Shown here: positions 1 to 11,394 of the stretch, in pieces
Layout: each line of letters starts with the position of its first letter
Position numbering within the stretch: position 1 is the first letter of the stretch
Source of the DNA: Dichomitus squalens LYAD-421 SS1
Lineage: Eukaryota; Basidiomycota; Agaricomycetes; Polyporales; Polyporaceae
NCBI RefSeq assembly: GCF_000275845.1
Contig: NW_006766886.1
Coordinates: 357,573 to 421,572, forward strand
Direction: 5' to 3'
DNA: 64,000 bases
The notes under the pieces: model-generated
The model's database searches: none
The model's input: only the letters and a program-made list of their open reading frames with translations
What the model was told of the DNA's origin: nothing
Program-made: the position numbers and the translations under genes

Positions 1-78
1 GCAACGGAGGGTCTCGCCACTGCGCTTCTAGCATGTATGCGTCGCCGAATCAGTTACTGATTCATTGATGCTCGATAG

Positions 79-1810
79 TTGCTCCTACTCGGCCAGGCCG
101 AATCGGGCAAGTCCACCCTTCAGAAGCAGTTCCAGCTGCTCTACACCCCTGGCTCGCTTGACGCAGAGCGGCTATCTTGGCGAACTGTAATCTACTTCAA
201 CATCGCCCGCCCGATTCGCCGTATCGTTGAAGCCCTCGAATCAACCCCCGACAACGACAATGATGAGGACGAATTTGCAGAGTTCACCCCGTCGGATCTG
301 TTGCCTGCCAACCTTGCTCCTGTGGCCGCCTCCGACGAGAAGTCTCTTTCCCCCTCTGCGTCGAGCCTAGAGAAACAGGTCGCCGTCCTGCGCGCGCGCC
401 TATCGCCTCTCTTGGCTGCTGAATCACAACTGGCAGATCGTCTCTCCGGTGGTGTTAATGTCTCTGGCTCCGGCAGGGGTAGCGTGTTTGTTCGCACTGG
501 ATGGCAGTCACGGAGCAAGGGCCTCCCATTCGGCAGGGGGCGCGAACGAGCCACCAGCGGCGGTCGCTTCAGCTTCTCTGGCAATCGTGGTTCCACAGAG
601 GACCGGGACAACGGATTGGAGCTCCAGGCACGGCGGGCCGATTCCGAGGAAGATAAGCTCATTCTCGAGATCGCGTCGATTTTGTATGCGTCCCAGGCGG
701 ACATCAGGGAGCTGTGGGAGATGCCTGCCGTGAAGCGCTTGCGCGAGCGCAGACGTCTCAAACTTGAAGAATGGGCGGACTAGTAAGTACCTGACCGAGC
801 CATTGCCGTGGTGCAGAGTTGCAGGACGAACGCTGATCGCTTTATGATAGTTTCTTGGACAATCTCGTCAGGGTGTCAAGCCCAGGATACGTTCCCACGA
901 CAGGTATGCTTTCTATGCACTGGTATCCCAGGTTCCAGTTCACCAACATTGTGACTGTAGAGGATATCCTGCATGCACGCATCCAGACGATGGGTGTCGC
1001 CGAGCACATCTTCGATATGTCCGTGCATGGTCGAACGGTACGGTGGCATTTGTACGATGTTGGCGGCGCTCGCGGTCAACGGCATTCCTGGATCCCCTAC
1101 TTCGATGATGCGTACGTGGCAATATTGTAACCGAGAACCCCATTTTTGACGTTGAGTGTTCAGCAACGCGATCATCTTCTTAGCGCCTGTCAGCGCTTTC
1201 GACCAGGTGGGTCAGCTTCTGTTCATTCTTTGGAGCATGAATTGAATGTATGCGGCTTCGTGCGCAGTACTTGGACGAGGACCCGAGAACGAACCGAGTA
1301 GATGACTCGCTTCAGTTGTTCAAGCAGATCTGCTCGAACGTCTTACTCAAGAGGGCGCATTTGGTTCTCTTCTTGAGTACGTCTTGACCACGGACCATTG
1401 GTGCCGGAGAGCTGATTGGTATTGCCTACTGTAGACAAGACTGATCTTCTAAAAGCGAAGCTGGCGGCTGGCGTGAAAGTCAATAAGTAGTGAGTATATG
1501 CGCAAGCATCGTATTGTACCAAAGCTAACTTTCCTGTAGCATCACATCCTATGGCGATCGCGCGAATGAGTACGACGCGGTGGTGGCGTACTTTAAGGCC
1601 CACTTTGCTCAGGTTCACCGTCGGAACAACGAGAGCAACCGGGTGCTATTCACTCACCTGACTAGCGTTGTGGTACGAGTCACGTTGTTCATATCCAAGC
1701 AATGCACCGACTGACAATTTCTCTAGGATACGAAGGCGATGCAGAGCATCATCACCGACGTTCGCGATTCAATATTCCGTGGATACCTTAAATCCGCCGC
1801 TCTCGTCTAG
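79..1810 (+). CDS. G protein alpha subunit, divergent, 5' end outside window
   Basis: GTP-binding alpha subunit of a heterotrimeric G protein, expected at the inner face of the plasma membrane below a GPCR. Eight exons are visible: 79-782, 851-903, 961-1111, 1164-1206, 1268-1376, 1435-1489, 1540-1672 and 1727-1810, giving 443 residues. The P-loop (GQAESGKST) is at the start of the first exon, which follows an AG acceptor at 77-78, so the N-terminal myristoylation/palmitoylation region lies upstream. Switch I keeps R and T (ARIQTMG). Switch II reads DVGGARGQR, so the catalytic Gln after DVGG is Ala. NKTD is rebuilt across the 1377-1434 intron, and the usual TCAT box is TSVV. The helical domain carries a low-complexity insertion of about 130 residues. 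The family assignment is firm; signalling competence is open because of the Gln-to-Ala change. Confidence 0.93.
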
Positions 1811-2664
1811 GCTCTCGCCCTTAATGCCTCGTCCACGATAACCTTATTATCCTCTCATGTCCCACATCATCCTTCCGCACACACGGGCTTCCGACTACTG
1901 TACCAGCACTTTCGTTTGCGGCTTTGTCTCACGCTGTCTATACGTTCTTTCTTTCCCTCCATCCCCCCTGAGCTTCTGTAGTCATCCCAGACCACTCCCC
2001 ATTGTAAGCTACTGTCGTTTGTCCTCTACCACCACATCAGCTCCTCGTCCGTACTGTTTGATTGGCCCCCTTTCCCCTCTCCTACTCCATGTCGTGTATA
2101 CTACTCTGGTAGACGAGCCTCCCCCACCCCATACGGACGGCGCGATCGCCCATGCCATGTTTATTGTCACCTCGGGACGCTTCTCTCATCATAAAGTATT
2201 ATTCCCCACTGTCCTCGCTGTCGCTGTACCCATACTGGCTTGTAAAACGCTGTCCTGGTTACAGCTATCATAATTTGGATGCCGTGGCGCTCTTGTCCCG
2301 TCTCGTGAGATATGTTATACCGCAGGGTCCATGAATATGCCGTGGAGGGCTTTAACCACTTTGTCCACCCACATCGCCTTTGCGAACAATTAGCCGGCGT
2401 CAGTGCGTCACCTGTTCTATGTTAAGTAGTGTATACATGTATACACCAGGCACGGGGGACATGTTGGATGTCTGCAGACTGTGTACGTAGTAGTAGGGCG
2501 CCACTAGTGTCGTCGCGGGCTATGCAAGATCCACGCAAGATCATTGTAAGCATGTCAATATACGCGCAGCGGTCATTTGCTCCACAAAATCCGCAAGTAC
2601 TATATTGCCGTGTACATACATACATGATGCGCAAATACCTGAATCCAGCTGTGTAATATACAGA
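1811..2664. other. intergenic, convergent 3' flanks
   Basis: Space between the ends of the G-alpha gene (+) and the Rtt106 gene (-). The first 500 bases are pyrimidine-rich on the + strand, as in a 3' untranslated region. I see no gene or repeat. Confidence 0.6.
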
Positions 2665-4341
2665 CTAGTCATCAAGCTCATCCTCCTCATCCTCGTCGCT
2701 GTCTGTCGCTGCGGCTTGCCCTCGTCTCCCACCACCCATCATGTCTTGTTCGACCATACCAACCACCGCCTCCATGGCCGCGCGCGACATGCGCGGCATC
2801 GCGCCGGGGCGCAGGAGCGGGTGGTGTTTTGGATCGAGCCCCTCTTCGGCGACGTCCATCTCGTCCCCCGTGGCATCATCGCTCGCGTCCCCCTCGTCGT
2901 CCTCGCCCTCGGCACTGCAATCACCTTCGTCGTTGCTCGCGTCGCCGTCGGACTCCGATTCCGTGCCGCTGTCTTCATCCGAGACGTCCGTGCTGGTGAC
3001 CTCGAAGTCCTCATCCTCCTCATCCTCCGTATCCTCACTCCGAGGATCCTCGTCGCGCGCGACTGCTTTTCCCTTCCCCTTCAAATCAGGAAGGGCGTCC
3101 GGCGCATCTGTGCCGTCCGACGTCGGCGACGGTTGTTTCGCGCGCCCGAAGCGATTTCGGCGCGCCTTGATCCACCGTCCGATGGGCTCCTGCTCCCGCC
3201 CGTCGACCATCCCAAAGTCCACGTCGACCGCACGGTCCTCCTCGTCGCCGCTCGCATCCTCCCCATCGGCCTCGCCCTTGTCATGACCCGCCTTGCTTCT
3301 CTTCCTGTCCTTGTCCTTGGCGTTCCCATCCACCGGCGAACCGCCGCCTATTCGCCGCAGGATGACGGAGCACGTCCGGCCGGTGGCAGTGAGCGTCCGC
3401 AGGCCCTCGACGACCTGCTCGCCGCCCTGGCCCTGCGACACGGGTGCGAGGTGCTCGAGCGCGAAGAACTCGCACGGCTTGCCGTCCCACAGGACGCCGT
3501 CGTCGAGGAACCAGAGCGTGCCCTCCTTCGCGCCGCGGTACGCCTCGACGCCCGCGACGCCGTCGCCCTCCTGGCTGCCCGCCGCGCTGCGGAAGACGGC
3601 CGTCGAGGGCTCATGCGCGGGGATGGGGAGGTGGGAGAGGAACGTGCGGAGCGAGGGGAGCGAGGGCTGGCCTTTGGGGTACGTCGCGGTCGAATCGGCC
3701 GTCGATGTCGTGAGGACGGATGTTAGTGTTGCGTCAAGCCCGAACACGAGGGGGGCGGACGTCGCATCCTTGTCCCTCGCGGCAGCGGCGCCCTTGGGCA
3801 CAGAAGCAGGCACGTCGGAGGAAAGGAGGACCACGGACCAGTGGGGTTTTGACTTCCCACGGGTGGGAAGGAGGAAGGCACGTTGTAGGGAGGAGATGGG
3901 GATGGGAGGGTACTCTTCCTTTTGGGATGCGGGGTTCGTGAGGCGGATCGAGGACCGGTGGATGTCGATGTTGACTTTCTTGCGGATGGGCGTCGAGACG
4001 GACACGCCATGTAGCGAGTACACGCGGGTGTCGTCTTCGGGAGAGGGGGCGGTTTCATCCGTCTTGGCGCGTTTGGACGATGTAGCAGAGTCGTCGTCCC
4101 GGGGGCGTTTCTGGCTAGAGCGGGTGTGTTCACCGCGTTTCAGGTCGTCTACGATCTTGGAGACGCGAGGCTGGAGGTCGGCCCAGCCTGGCAATGCCCC
4201 GATCGCCGGTGCTTCCGCACCAACTACGAGACGCAGGAGAGTCTCGACAATTGTCTTGAGTTCAGGAAGGAGACCATTGTCAAGTTGCTTCCGGATGTCA
4301 TCGGGGAGAAGTGGCTGGAGTGAATCCAAGTACAATGTCAT
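2665..4341 (-). CDS. rtt106: histone chaperone Rtt106-like protein
   Basis: Single-exon protein of 558 residues related to Rtt106, the nuclear chaperone that binds H3-H4 and deposits it during replication-coupled assembly and silencing. The N-terminal 100 residues are helical and are followed by a KR-rich linker. A tandem PH-like region follows (RVYSLHGVSVSTP through FFALEHLAPV). The C-terminal third is strongly acidic (runs of D/E with S). Near the end is the conserved HHPLLRPGAMPRMSR motif. The frame is open upstream to 4377, but the first ATG is at 4339-4341 and begins MTLYLDSLQ, so I start there. Family is inferred from the PH region plus the C-terminal motif; a Pob3-like relative is the main alternative. 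Confidence 0.85.
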   Translation of the reverse strand: MTLYLDSLQPLLPDDIRKQLDNGLLPELKTIVETLLRLVVGAEAPAIGALPGWADLQPRVSKIVDDLKRGEHTRSSQKRPRDDDSATSSKRAKTDETAPSPEDDTRVYSLHGVSVSTPIRKKVNIDIHRSSIRLTNPASQKEEYPPIPISSLQRAFLLPTRGKSKPHWSVVLLSSDVPASVPKGAAAARDKDATSAPLVFGLDATLTSVLTTSTADSTATYPKGQPSLPSLRTFLSHLPIPAHEPSTAVFRSAAGSQEGDGVAGVEAYRGAKEGTLWFLDDGVLWDGKPCEFFALEHLAPVSQGQGGEQVVEGLRTLTATGRTCSVILRRIGGGSPVDGNAKDKDRKRSKAGHDKGEADGEDASGDEEDRAVDVDFGMVDGREQEPIGRWIKARRNRFGRAKQPSPTSDGTDAPDALPDLKGKGKAVARDEDPRSEDTEDEEDEDFEVTSTDVSDEDSGTESESDGDASNDEGDCSAEGEDDEGDASDDATGDEMDVAEEGLDPKHHPLLRPGAMPRMSRAAMEAVVGMVEQDMMGGGRRGQAAATDSDEDEEDELDD

Positions 4342-4738
4342 AGTGCAGCCGAGTTGTCGTAGCTGATATATCCTCAAGCTATTCGTGTGGTATGTAAAGC
4401 TCAGAATAAAGTGCTATCGTGTTTGGGGTTTGCCACGCGGAGGGGAACAACGAGGTTGCCACCGACGCTCAGATCGTGGACGCGACATAAGTGGCGCAGC
4501 GCGCGCGAACCGGCTTACCGCGTCCAGTGACAGTGACATGGCTCTGTAAGGGCATCATGCTGTCACGCGTCTTCTGCGGCCGCAAACTCAGTGCGCAAGG
4601 CGAAGCAGGATTCTAAGCCCTCGTAAGCTTCTTGGTACACATCAGCTCCATAAAGATGCAGAGATTCTCGGTGCAAGATGCGTTGTGTTGTTTGTACAAG
4701 TCTGTTCATGACCACTTCCCCAGGCGTCCGTCCGTATA
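4342..4738. other. intergenic
   Basis: Upstream of the Rtt106 gene and downstream of the capping-protein gene, both on the minus strand. It should hold the Rtt106 promoter. I recognise no motif. Confidence 0.5.
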
Positions 4739-5931
4739 TCACCGCTTAATGAATCCAACAAGCTCTTTCTGCAACTCCCGCTGTCTCCTTGCCTTCTCCA
4801 GGTCATCGATAGACCGCAGGTCAAAAACGACATCCCGAGTCTTGCCGAAATAGACCTTTGAATGTGGAAGAGCGTGATTACATGGTAAGCGACAGCCTGA
4901 CATTGGAGCGAACGCACCTCCTGCAGCAAGTTCCGCATCTTGATCTCCATTTCCTCAATCATCCGACCGATATTCGTTATATGCGATGATTGGTCCTGCA
5001 AAGGGAAGTCTTGCTCGGTCTGGCGCGTCATGCTCCCGCTCAGCGTCAACTCCCCGTCTCGCTTCGCACCGTCCTGCTCGGGCTTCTCACTGGAGGCAAT
5101 TCGGCCACCCTTGGTCACCGTCGAATCTTCCTTGCTGGTGCGCGTCGAAGCTGATCTGTCGATCATCTGGAGCATGATGGTGGAGGTGAGCTTGTAGTGT
5201 GCTTGCCGACCACGCTCCGCCGCTTCAAAGACGTGAATAGAGTCCCATGAACCAGACGGCTCTCCGGGGGCTTGCGGGGTCAACGCTGCAGCATCAATGG
5301 CCCGGCTTGATCAATATTGAACGGGGACGCGGCAAGAGAGGGACACACTCTTCTTGAGTAGGACTACGCCTGCGAACCCGCCGTCGTCCAGATCCCAAAG
5401 AAAGACGGAGGACACGCCGCCTTCATAGTACCTAGTCACATGTGGTCAGACCCTGTGCAGGACATGCGCGACGTGGCCTGTTGCTCAGACAGAGAGTGCG
5501 ACTCACATCTCGCGATAGGTGTCGAACGCCTCATTCGCGGTGATCTCCAGCTTGCGCAGCTTCGGAGTTGGGACAGTGCCGTCTTCGAGGGGCGGATCGT
5601 ACTCATTTGACCACGGCGACCTAAGAGGCGATTGCGCTTGTAAGCACTGGCATACGTCCGACTTCTCGTGTACTGGGCAGAGTACTGCCCAAAGCCCCCG
5701 GCACACAAAGACAACGCACCGGTAGCTGTCTCCATCCCTGTTGTAGTCACACGCGAGGTACTCCTTCCCTGTTGCGCGATCCGTCAACACCTTCAGTGGC
5801 TGGTCGACACTGCCCAGGAGGTCTTCTGCATAGTCCGGGCACATCGCCACCAGCGAGGCGACGTTCTCCTCGACGTGCGTCGGTGGCAGACGCCGCATCA
5901 GATCGAGCATCGAATCGACGAGATCACCCAT
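4739..5931 (-). CDS. cap2: F-actin-capping protein subunit beta
   Basis: Beta subunit of the CapZ-type heterodimer that blocks actin filament barbed ends in cortical patches. Five exons: 5931-5720, 5620-5507, 5431-5349, 5285-4918 and 4855-4739, giving 297 residues, close to the usual size. Seen in order: the N-terminal DLMRRLPP region, [70 protein letters not shown] and YFGKTRDVV. The last stretch contributes to the actin-binding tentacle. Every intron is 62-99 nt with GT-AG ends, and the frame is restored at each junction. About 60 residues between the STIML and SMTRQ motifs are less conserved and rich in S/K/E. Confidence 0.96.
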
Positions 5932-6323
5932 GTTCGGCGAGAGTCAAAGGACACAGCAGATGAGTTAGAGTGAGGAAGTGCCGTAGGTCGTATGCCTTAG
6001 TGATTAAGTAGAATACTTGCACAGATGGAAGCAAGCGTGATGTGCGACCTCGGGCCGGATCAGACGTCCAATCTGGGGAATGAACTGCAGTCGCCTACTG
6101 TCTGAGGGGATTATACGGAGCAGGATCCGTTGAAGTTGGAGAGTGCAGCTGGCGGTATAGGTAGGTCGAGAGTCGAGACTACTGAGCATGAAGCAAGACA
6201 GTTACTTGATTGAGTTCAGAAGCGCCCATTTACACCGGACCAGCATGCAGCTGGGTCAAAGGTAACCATGAGTACTCAAGTGCTATGCTACATCTATCGC
6301 TCGTAGGATCATACACGGCCTTC
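5932..6323. other. intergenic
   Basis: Between the capping-protein gene start and the Tan1 gene end, both on the minus strand. No gene or repeat seen. Confidence 0.5.
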
Positions 6324-7611
6324 CTACTGAACCTCTGCAACCGTCTCGGTAGGGGTAGGTACGGCAGTCGGAGCACCTTCCTCCTTCTGCTTCCCAGGGA
6401 TACGACCTGTCGCGTCCCCGTTCCGAAGATTCTTTGTATTAGCAATTTCCATGACGTTGAACTTCTGGAGCGTGTAGTAGTCCTTGACCACGCTTATGCC
6501 GCACACGCTCTGTGCGACAGATGTCAGACGAGACATGACGCGTCTGACGATTGGGTAGGCATCAGGCGAGCGTACCTTGAAGATCTCCACCAGAATAAAG
6601 AGCTCCGGGTCGTCCAATGACACTGTATGGCCCTCTGGAACGCACTTCGCTAGCTCGGGTATGAGCTTGTCTCTAGTCACTGTATTGTGGTTGCGCATCC
6701 GCAACTCAATTTTGTACTACAATGGTATGAGCCGCGCTCATGATGCAAAGTAAGAGGCAGGCTACCTTGAATTTCTTATCGGGTTCTGCCGCAAGAGCAT
6801 CATTGACAATCCGCGTAAACAGGGACCGGATCTCTGAGGCGTTTGCGACACAACTTCCAGATACCGGCGTGAGACGTTGGGTATATCTTGCATCATGTGA
6901 GGTTGAGTGTGCTGCCACTATCGCCCAAATGCTTACCGTGTCTGAGTGACTCCCGTGTCTACGACATTTTGAACGTGCGTCACCACTAGCCGGACGGGAT
7001 CCACAGGTGGCTTGCACGAAATGAAGACGACTAGGTCGGCTAGATCAGTCTAGAGGTCGTCTACCGCATGTGTATATGTCTACCGCAAGGCGTGTTCGTC
7101 TGGCAATTAGCTGTTACAAGCGTCAGCAGCGTCGTAGACCAACCTGTGAGGGGACATACCGAACCTTGTCTCTTTCCGCGGTCGCTTCATGGACGCAACC
7201 TCTTTCGCGATTTGCTTTTCGATGTCATCCGCACCTCCGCCTTCTTCATCATCAAAATCTGAGTCTTGCGGTTCATCAGCGGTGCTGGCAGATTCCGTGG
7301 GCCACAATTGTTTGGCAAGCTGGGAGCCGATCAGACGCGCTTGAGCATAACCCGTAAGACGTATGCGCCGCTGTACTCACAGATTCGAACACATCGTACA
7401 ACTCCCCAACAGTCTGTTTCTCTTTGCCTTTTACACATGTAACCCACACACCTGGTCCCTCGATGTGTCTCTGGCCCCATATCGGAGTTCCGTCCTAAAA
7501 TGAGGAAAGCTCTAAGAACGACCAAGACAGCCAGACAACAGGGCAGCTCACAGATCTGAATCTACGCCTGCCATTATCTCTACCGTCAGCCTTTCTTTTG
7601 CCTTCTGACAT
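6324..7611 (-). CDS. tan1: THUMP-domain tRNA acetyltransferase cofactor Tan1
   Basis: Homologue of Tan1/THUMPD1, the RNA-binding partner of the acetyltransferase that forms N4-acetylcytidine at position 12 of tRNA-Leu and tRNA-Ser. Eight exons: 7611-7552, 7494-7381, 7319-7160, 7110-7084 (27 nt), 7030-6937, 6886-6766, 6716-6576 and 6509-6324, giving 300 residues. The N-terminus is basic (SEGKRKADGR) and is followed by GVWVTCVKGKE, an acidic linker, and VVFISCKPPVDPV. The THUMP core is RYTQRLTPVSGSC, then KYKIELRMRNHNTVTRD and DDPELFILVEIFK, ending with CGISVVKDYYTLQKFNV. The start ATG is the first in frame, and the 3' tail is P/T-rich. It is divergent from the PP2C gene across 268 bases. Confidence 0.94.
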
Positions 7612-7879
7612 GCTGCCTCGGTTCAATGCACAGGAAAAGGTGCTGCGACGGGCGATGGTAGATGGATGCTATACAAGATGGATCGCAGAGCGGGCGTTTA
7701 GGAGCACGAAGCTCTCAAACGCCCGTCGAACATCTCGACTTGTGAACATCATCATGAACCCTGAGCGATGAACGTATGTGAACAGCTGTGTGCCATCGTT
7801 TCTCAAGCTTGGGTACTTTGTGGCGACCCTAGGATGGAGCGTATTCGTTTCACCCCTCAGTCCTTCTCCTCTCCCTCTC
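7612..7879. promoter_or_regulatory. shared upstream region of tan1 and the PP2C gene
   Basis: The two start codons (7611 on -, 7880 on +) face away from each other across 268 bases, so both promoters must share or adjoin here. No TATA box or named site is obvious. Confidence 0.45.
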
Positions 7880-9331
7880 ATGCCCTCCTTCGAGGAGCTT
7901 CGAAGGAAACTGGCGCATTTCTACTCGGCGAGGACGGTGGACACTGGCCTTGGTGCTGAAATCCATACGGTCACTTTCCAACCCCTTCGCAAGCGAGCTA
8001 ATCAGGATCGTTTGGTGATGCACCAGTTGAACATACATGGTCAGGAGTGGCTGTTATTAGCGGTCTGCGACGGTATGTAGCCCGACGTTCCTCATTGGAG
8101 TCATCTAAACTGCTAGACGTATCCCCTGTGTATCAGGCCATGGTGGAGCAACAACTGCGAAATATACCGCCTCCCATTTACCTAGTCGTATCCTTTCAGC
8201 ACTTCAGCATATTACAGACACCCACATGGAAGGCCGGCCGGATAGGGAGAGCGTCCTTGAGAAGTTCGACTTCATCTCTTCAGAGCTCGCGCGATGTATC
8301 AAGGACTTCGATCGTGAGCTTGGTTACGTCGTGCAGACGGTCTGCCCGGCCCCCAGCCAGCTGTCTGCCAAACAGGCCCGCCGCATAGTCTGGGAGTACC
8401 CGGACGCACTACAACGTGCATATGCAGGTACGACCCTCGCAGCCGCCGTCGTGAATCTCCACCATAGGTTCATGTGGACGATGAATGTCGGCGACTCCAC
8501 ATTAGGTCAGTGCGCCACAGTGTCTCCATGTTGTGGCGGAAGGCTGAAAACACAGGTAGCATTGTCAACTGTAGACGATAATGGTAAACGGTCGGCTCAT
8601 GAGCTATGCGTACGACATTCACCAGAGCGCGATGACACCCTGAAGGACCACGCTGGAGAGGCAATAATACAGCATGGTCGCGTGCTAGGCTCACTTGCAG
8701 TGACACGGGGTGAGTTTTGTAGCTATAGCTGGTGGAGTAATTTGTAATGAGCAGGTTCGACCGTATAGCGATTGGAGATTTTGCCTTCAAGCTACCGGTA
8801 GACTATTCCTACCGCCTGTTCCGACTTCTCTCTGCCGAATTTGGCACTCAGACCTTGAGGGATAGCGTCCTGGAACGCATACGATCTCCGCCGTATATCA
8901 CAGCAGACCCTTTCGTACAATTTATCGACCTCGAGGCCTTCTGGGAGCAGCAACCGGTCCTTATGATCTTCACGGACGGCGTCGACAAACTACTCAACAG
9001 ATCTCGATACTACTTCAACGCTTGGAGTAAGCCAAGGGACATCATCGAGCCTGCCCGTGCCGTTGCCGTCCTACTGCAAGACGATGTGGACAAGAGCGTT
9101 GAGGAACTGCTCGGGTTCTCCGTCGATCCTCGGTGGAGCGGCGATCTGCATAACCGGGCTCTGGACGTTCTGGGAAATCTTGTCGGAGGGACCGACACAC
9201 GAATATTGCAAATGGTCATGGACCAGGACCTATTAGCAGATCGGACTGCATACCCTAGCCTTCACATTGACGATACGTCCATTGTCATCTGCTCCTTCGC
9301 AGACCCGCCTTCTCCATCACAGACGTCATAG
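7880..9331 (+). CDS. PP2C-type protein phosphatase, diverged
   Basis: Metal-dependent Ser/Thr phosphatase of the PPM/PP2C family. Four exons: 7880-8072, 8137-8505, 8560-8709 and 8769-9331, giving 424 residues. Motifs in order: KRANQDR (the motif 1 acid is D), CDGHGG (metal-binding D and G, across intron 1), GTTLAAAVV, MNVGDST, LAVTRAIGDF (across intron 3) and FTDGVDKLLN, which corresponds to the usual TDGLWD box. The acceptor of intron 3 was placed at GTATAG because only this rebuilds the RAIGD motif in frame. Long helical inserts separate the core motifs, as in the pyruvate-dehydrogenase-phosphatase-like branch. The substrate is unknown. A tandem, damaged copy lies directly downstream on the same strand. 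Confidence 0.88.
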
Positions 9332-9690
9332 AACACTCCTTCCATCGATACATGGGTATTCACCTAGATCTGTATTTGTAGCTCCATCTTATAGTGACTG
9401 TATCAGTAATGCCTCCGAGTCGAATTCATTGGCAGAGTAAGGGTCAGTATCAACAGACCAAGCGCAATTGAGCGCTCGAACCAACCGTGTCAGGTTAGGA
9501 TACATCTAAGTAAGGCAAGACCTAGAATATGTACAAGTGGCTAGTGGGCTTAGTTAGACCGCTGAGGAGACAGCGATGTGACTTATCGGACTGAGGATTA
9601 CAAAATCATGTGTTTTCTGATGCAGCCAAGACACTTCAGACTCGGCGTTTTCCCTCACCTGGAACAGGTTGGTCATAAGTAGCAGATCAA
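9332..9690. other. intergenic between PP2C copies
   Basis: Spacer between the intact PP2C gene and its damaged tandem copy. No feature recognised beyond the presumed 3' untranslated sequence. Confidence 0.5.
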
Positions 9691-11077
9691 CTTCACACCA
9701 TACTCTCAAGGCTCAGAATTTCAAGTTCATATCTGACATTGAAGACCTGCGATCGCGGCTCGCGGCCGTATACATCTCCAGCAAGACAGACTTCGGAGTC
9801 GATGCCGTCACGTCCCAGCCCTTTCACGATAAACCCAACGAGGATCGTATGGTTTGCGAGAGTTGGGAGATTCTGGGACAGAAATGGCTCTTCCTCGCTA
9901 TCTGCGATGGTATGTATTTGTCATCCTTGAAACACCTATTGTCTCACTTCTTGCGTACTGTTTAGGCCACGGGGGGCCGGCAACAGCAGACTGTGTTACG
10001 AGGAAGTTACCAAACGGCATTCGCCTGGCGCTCGAGGATATCTTGGAGAATACGCTTTCCAACCAGCTTGACTGGGGAAATATGGAGGTAGCACAGCCAA
10101 TCATTGCATCCATGCTGTCGCAAATGGTCGAAGCCCTGAACGGGCTAATTGGTGAGGCAGTCCGAAAGCTTTGCCGCCACCCAAATGCGCTTCGTGAGGA
10201 GCAGGCCCGAGCCCTCGTCGAGTCAGAGAAGTACAGAGAACGTCTACTTGGTGCGTTCAACAGAAGTACGTTGGCGGCTGCACTTGTGAATGTTACCCAT
10301 CAGTTCATGTGGGCAGTGGGAGTGGGGGACTCATCTGTTGGTGAGTTAAGTGTCATAGATCAGCATATCTACAATCACTGAAGGTTCCCAGCACTGTCCA
10401 TCGCGGATCCTGACGGTAGCCGACGTGCTCATAGATTGTGCGATATGCACACATTGAAGGATCCTCAAGAATACTTCCGAGCGTGGATGTGCCATGGTCA
10501 AGGCGAGACGGATATCATCGAGCATGATCGTATCCTAGGCTGGGTGGAACCCCCACGGAGTGAGTGCTCCTTCAGCTGCCTTCTTCAGACTTGCAACGCC
10601 TGTTCCGATTCCTGCCTTACGAGGGCCACGCCGATCTGACAACGATGCACAAGCGCATCAAGACGCCGCCATATGTGATTGCTACGCCGTCCGTTCAATC
10701 TACAGATCTACGACCCTTTCGGGACAGCGATCCTCTCTTGATGCTGTTCTCGGATGATGTAGACCATATCATCAACGGTTACTTCGTCTTTGGCGCGGGC
10801 ACTAGTGGAAACGGAGATGCGTGTGAAGTTGTCTCCAAACTTCTACAAGACCGCCCTGATCCTTCAGGAGGACCTCCTTGGCCACAGGACACAGCCGCGG
10901 TGGAGCGGACGCGAGAGAAATCGAGCTGTCGATGTCTTGGGCAATCTGATAGGAGGACTGCATGTAGAAAGACTGCACATGATGATGGATCAGACACGCT
11001 TGAGGAACAATGGTACTGATCCTGGCTTTTATGTAGATGTAGATGATGTTACAATAATGACTTGCGCTTGTTGTTGA
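9691..11077 (+). pseudogene. decayed tandem copy of the PP2C phosphatase
   Basis: Paralogue of the upstream gene with the same exon layout: introns at 9910-9965 and 10341-10391 fall at the same codons as introns 1 and 2 of the intact copy. NEDR, DGHGGPATA, STLAAALVNV and GVGDSSVALS are all present. Three lesions are visible. No ATG stands where the intact copy starts (the frame there reads ATATCT GAC ATT). About 66 nt around 10560 are missing relative to the neighbour, removing the rest of intron 3 and the IGD motif. A frameshift near 10845-10865 separates SKLLQD from the PRWSG-like tail, whose frame ends at 11077. An unusual spliced product cannot be fully excluded, but the lost IGD argues against activity. 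Confidence 0.78.
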
Positions 11078-11394
11078 GTTCAATCAACGACGACAGCGTT
11101 GAATGTAGATGGGCAAAGTCCTCTAGTAATGTGGGTGTGTGTAGTATTGGGTGCTCAAATATGAGTTCTACAGTCATCTTCGTAGTACACAGGAGAGGAA
11201 CGTGAATAAGTTGTTATAGTGAATGACCAACACGTGGTTCTAGAGAAATGGATGGTCTAGGCTCATTGTAGCTGAAAACGATGGGAAGCGCAAGCGGCTA
11301 AGTAGCGACAAATAGGTTCACCCTCCCATAATTTGATCACGCCTAGCCGTCGCCGGGGGGCAGCAATTGTTAGCGTCGTCAATTCTCTCGAAAG
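11078..11394. other. intergenic, convergent
   Basis: 3' flanks of the PP2C pseudogene (+) and the Ser-rich gene (-). Nothing else seen. Confidence 0.5.

Noticed and set aside
2605..4366. Long + strand frames (up to 373 codons) opposite the Rtt106 gene
   Set aside because: Shadows of the real minus-strand gene: Arg/Ala/Ser-rich, no motifs, no introns.
8710..8755. Possible frameshift between exons 3 and 4 of the intact PP2C gene
   Set aside because: Using the acceptor GTATAG at 8763-8768 restores the frame and rebuilds the RAIGD motif, so the gene is intact.
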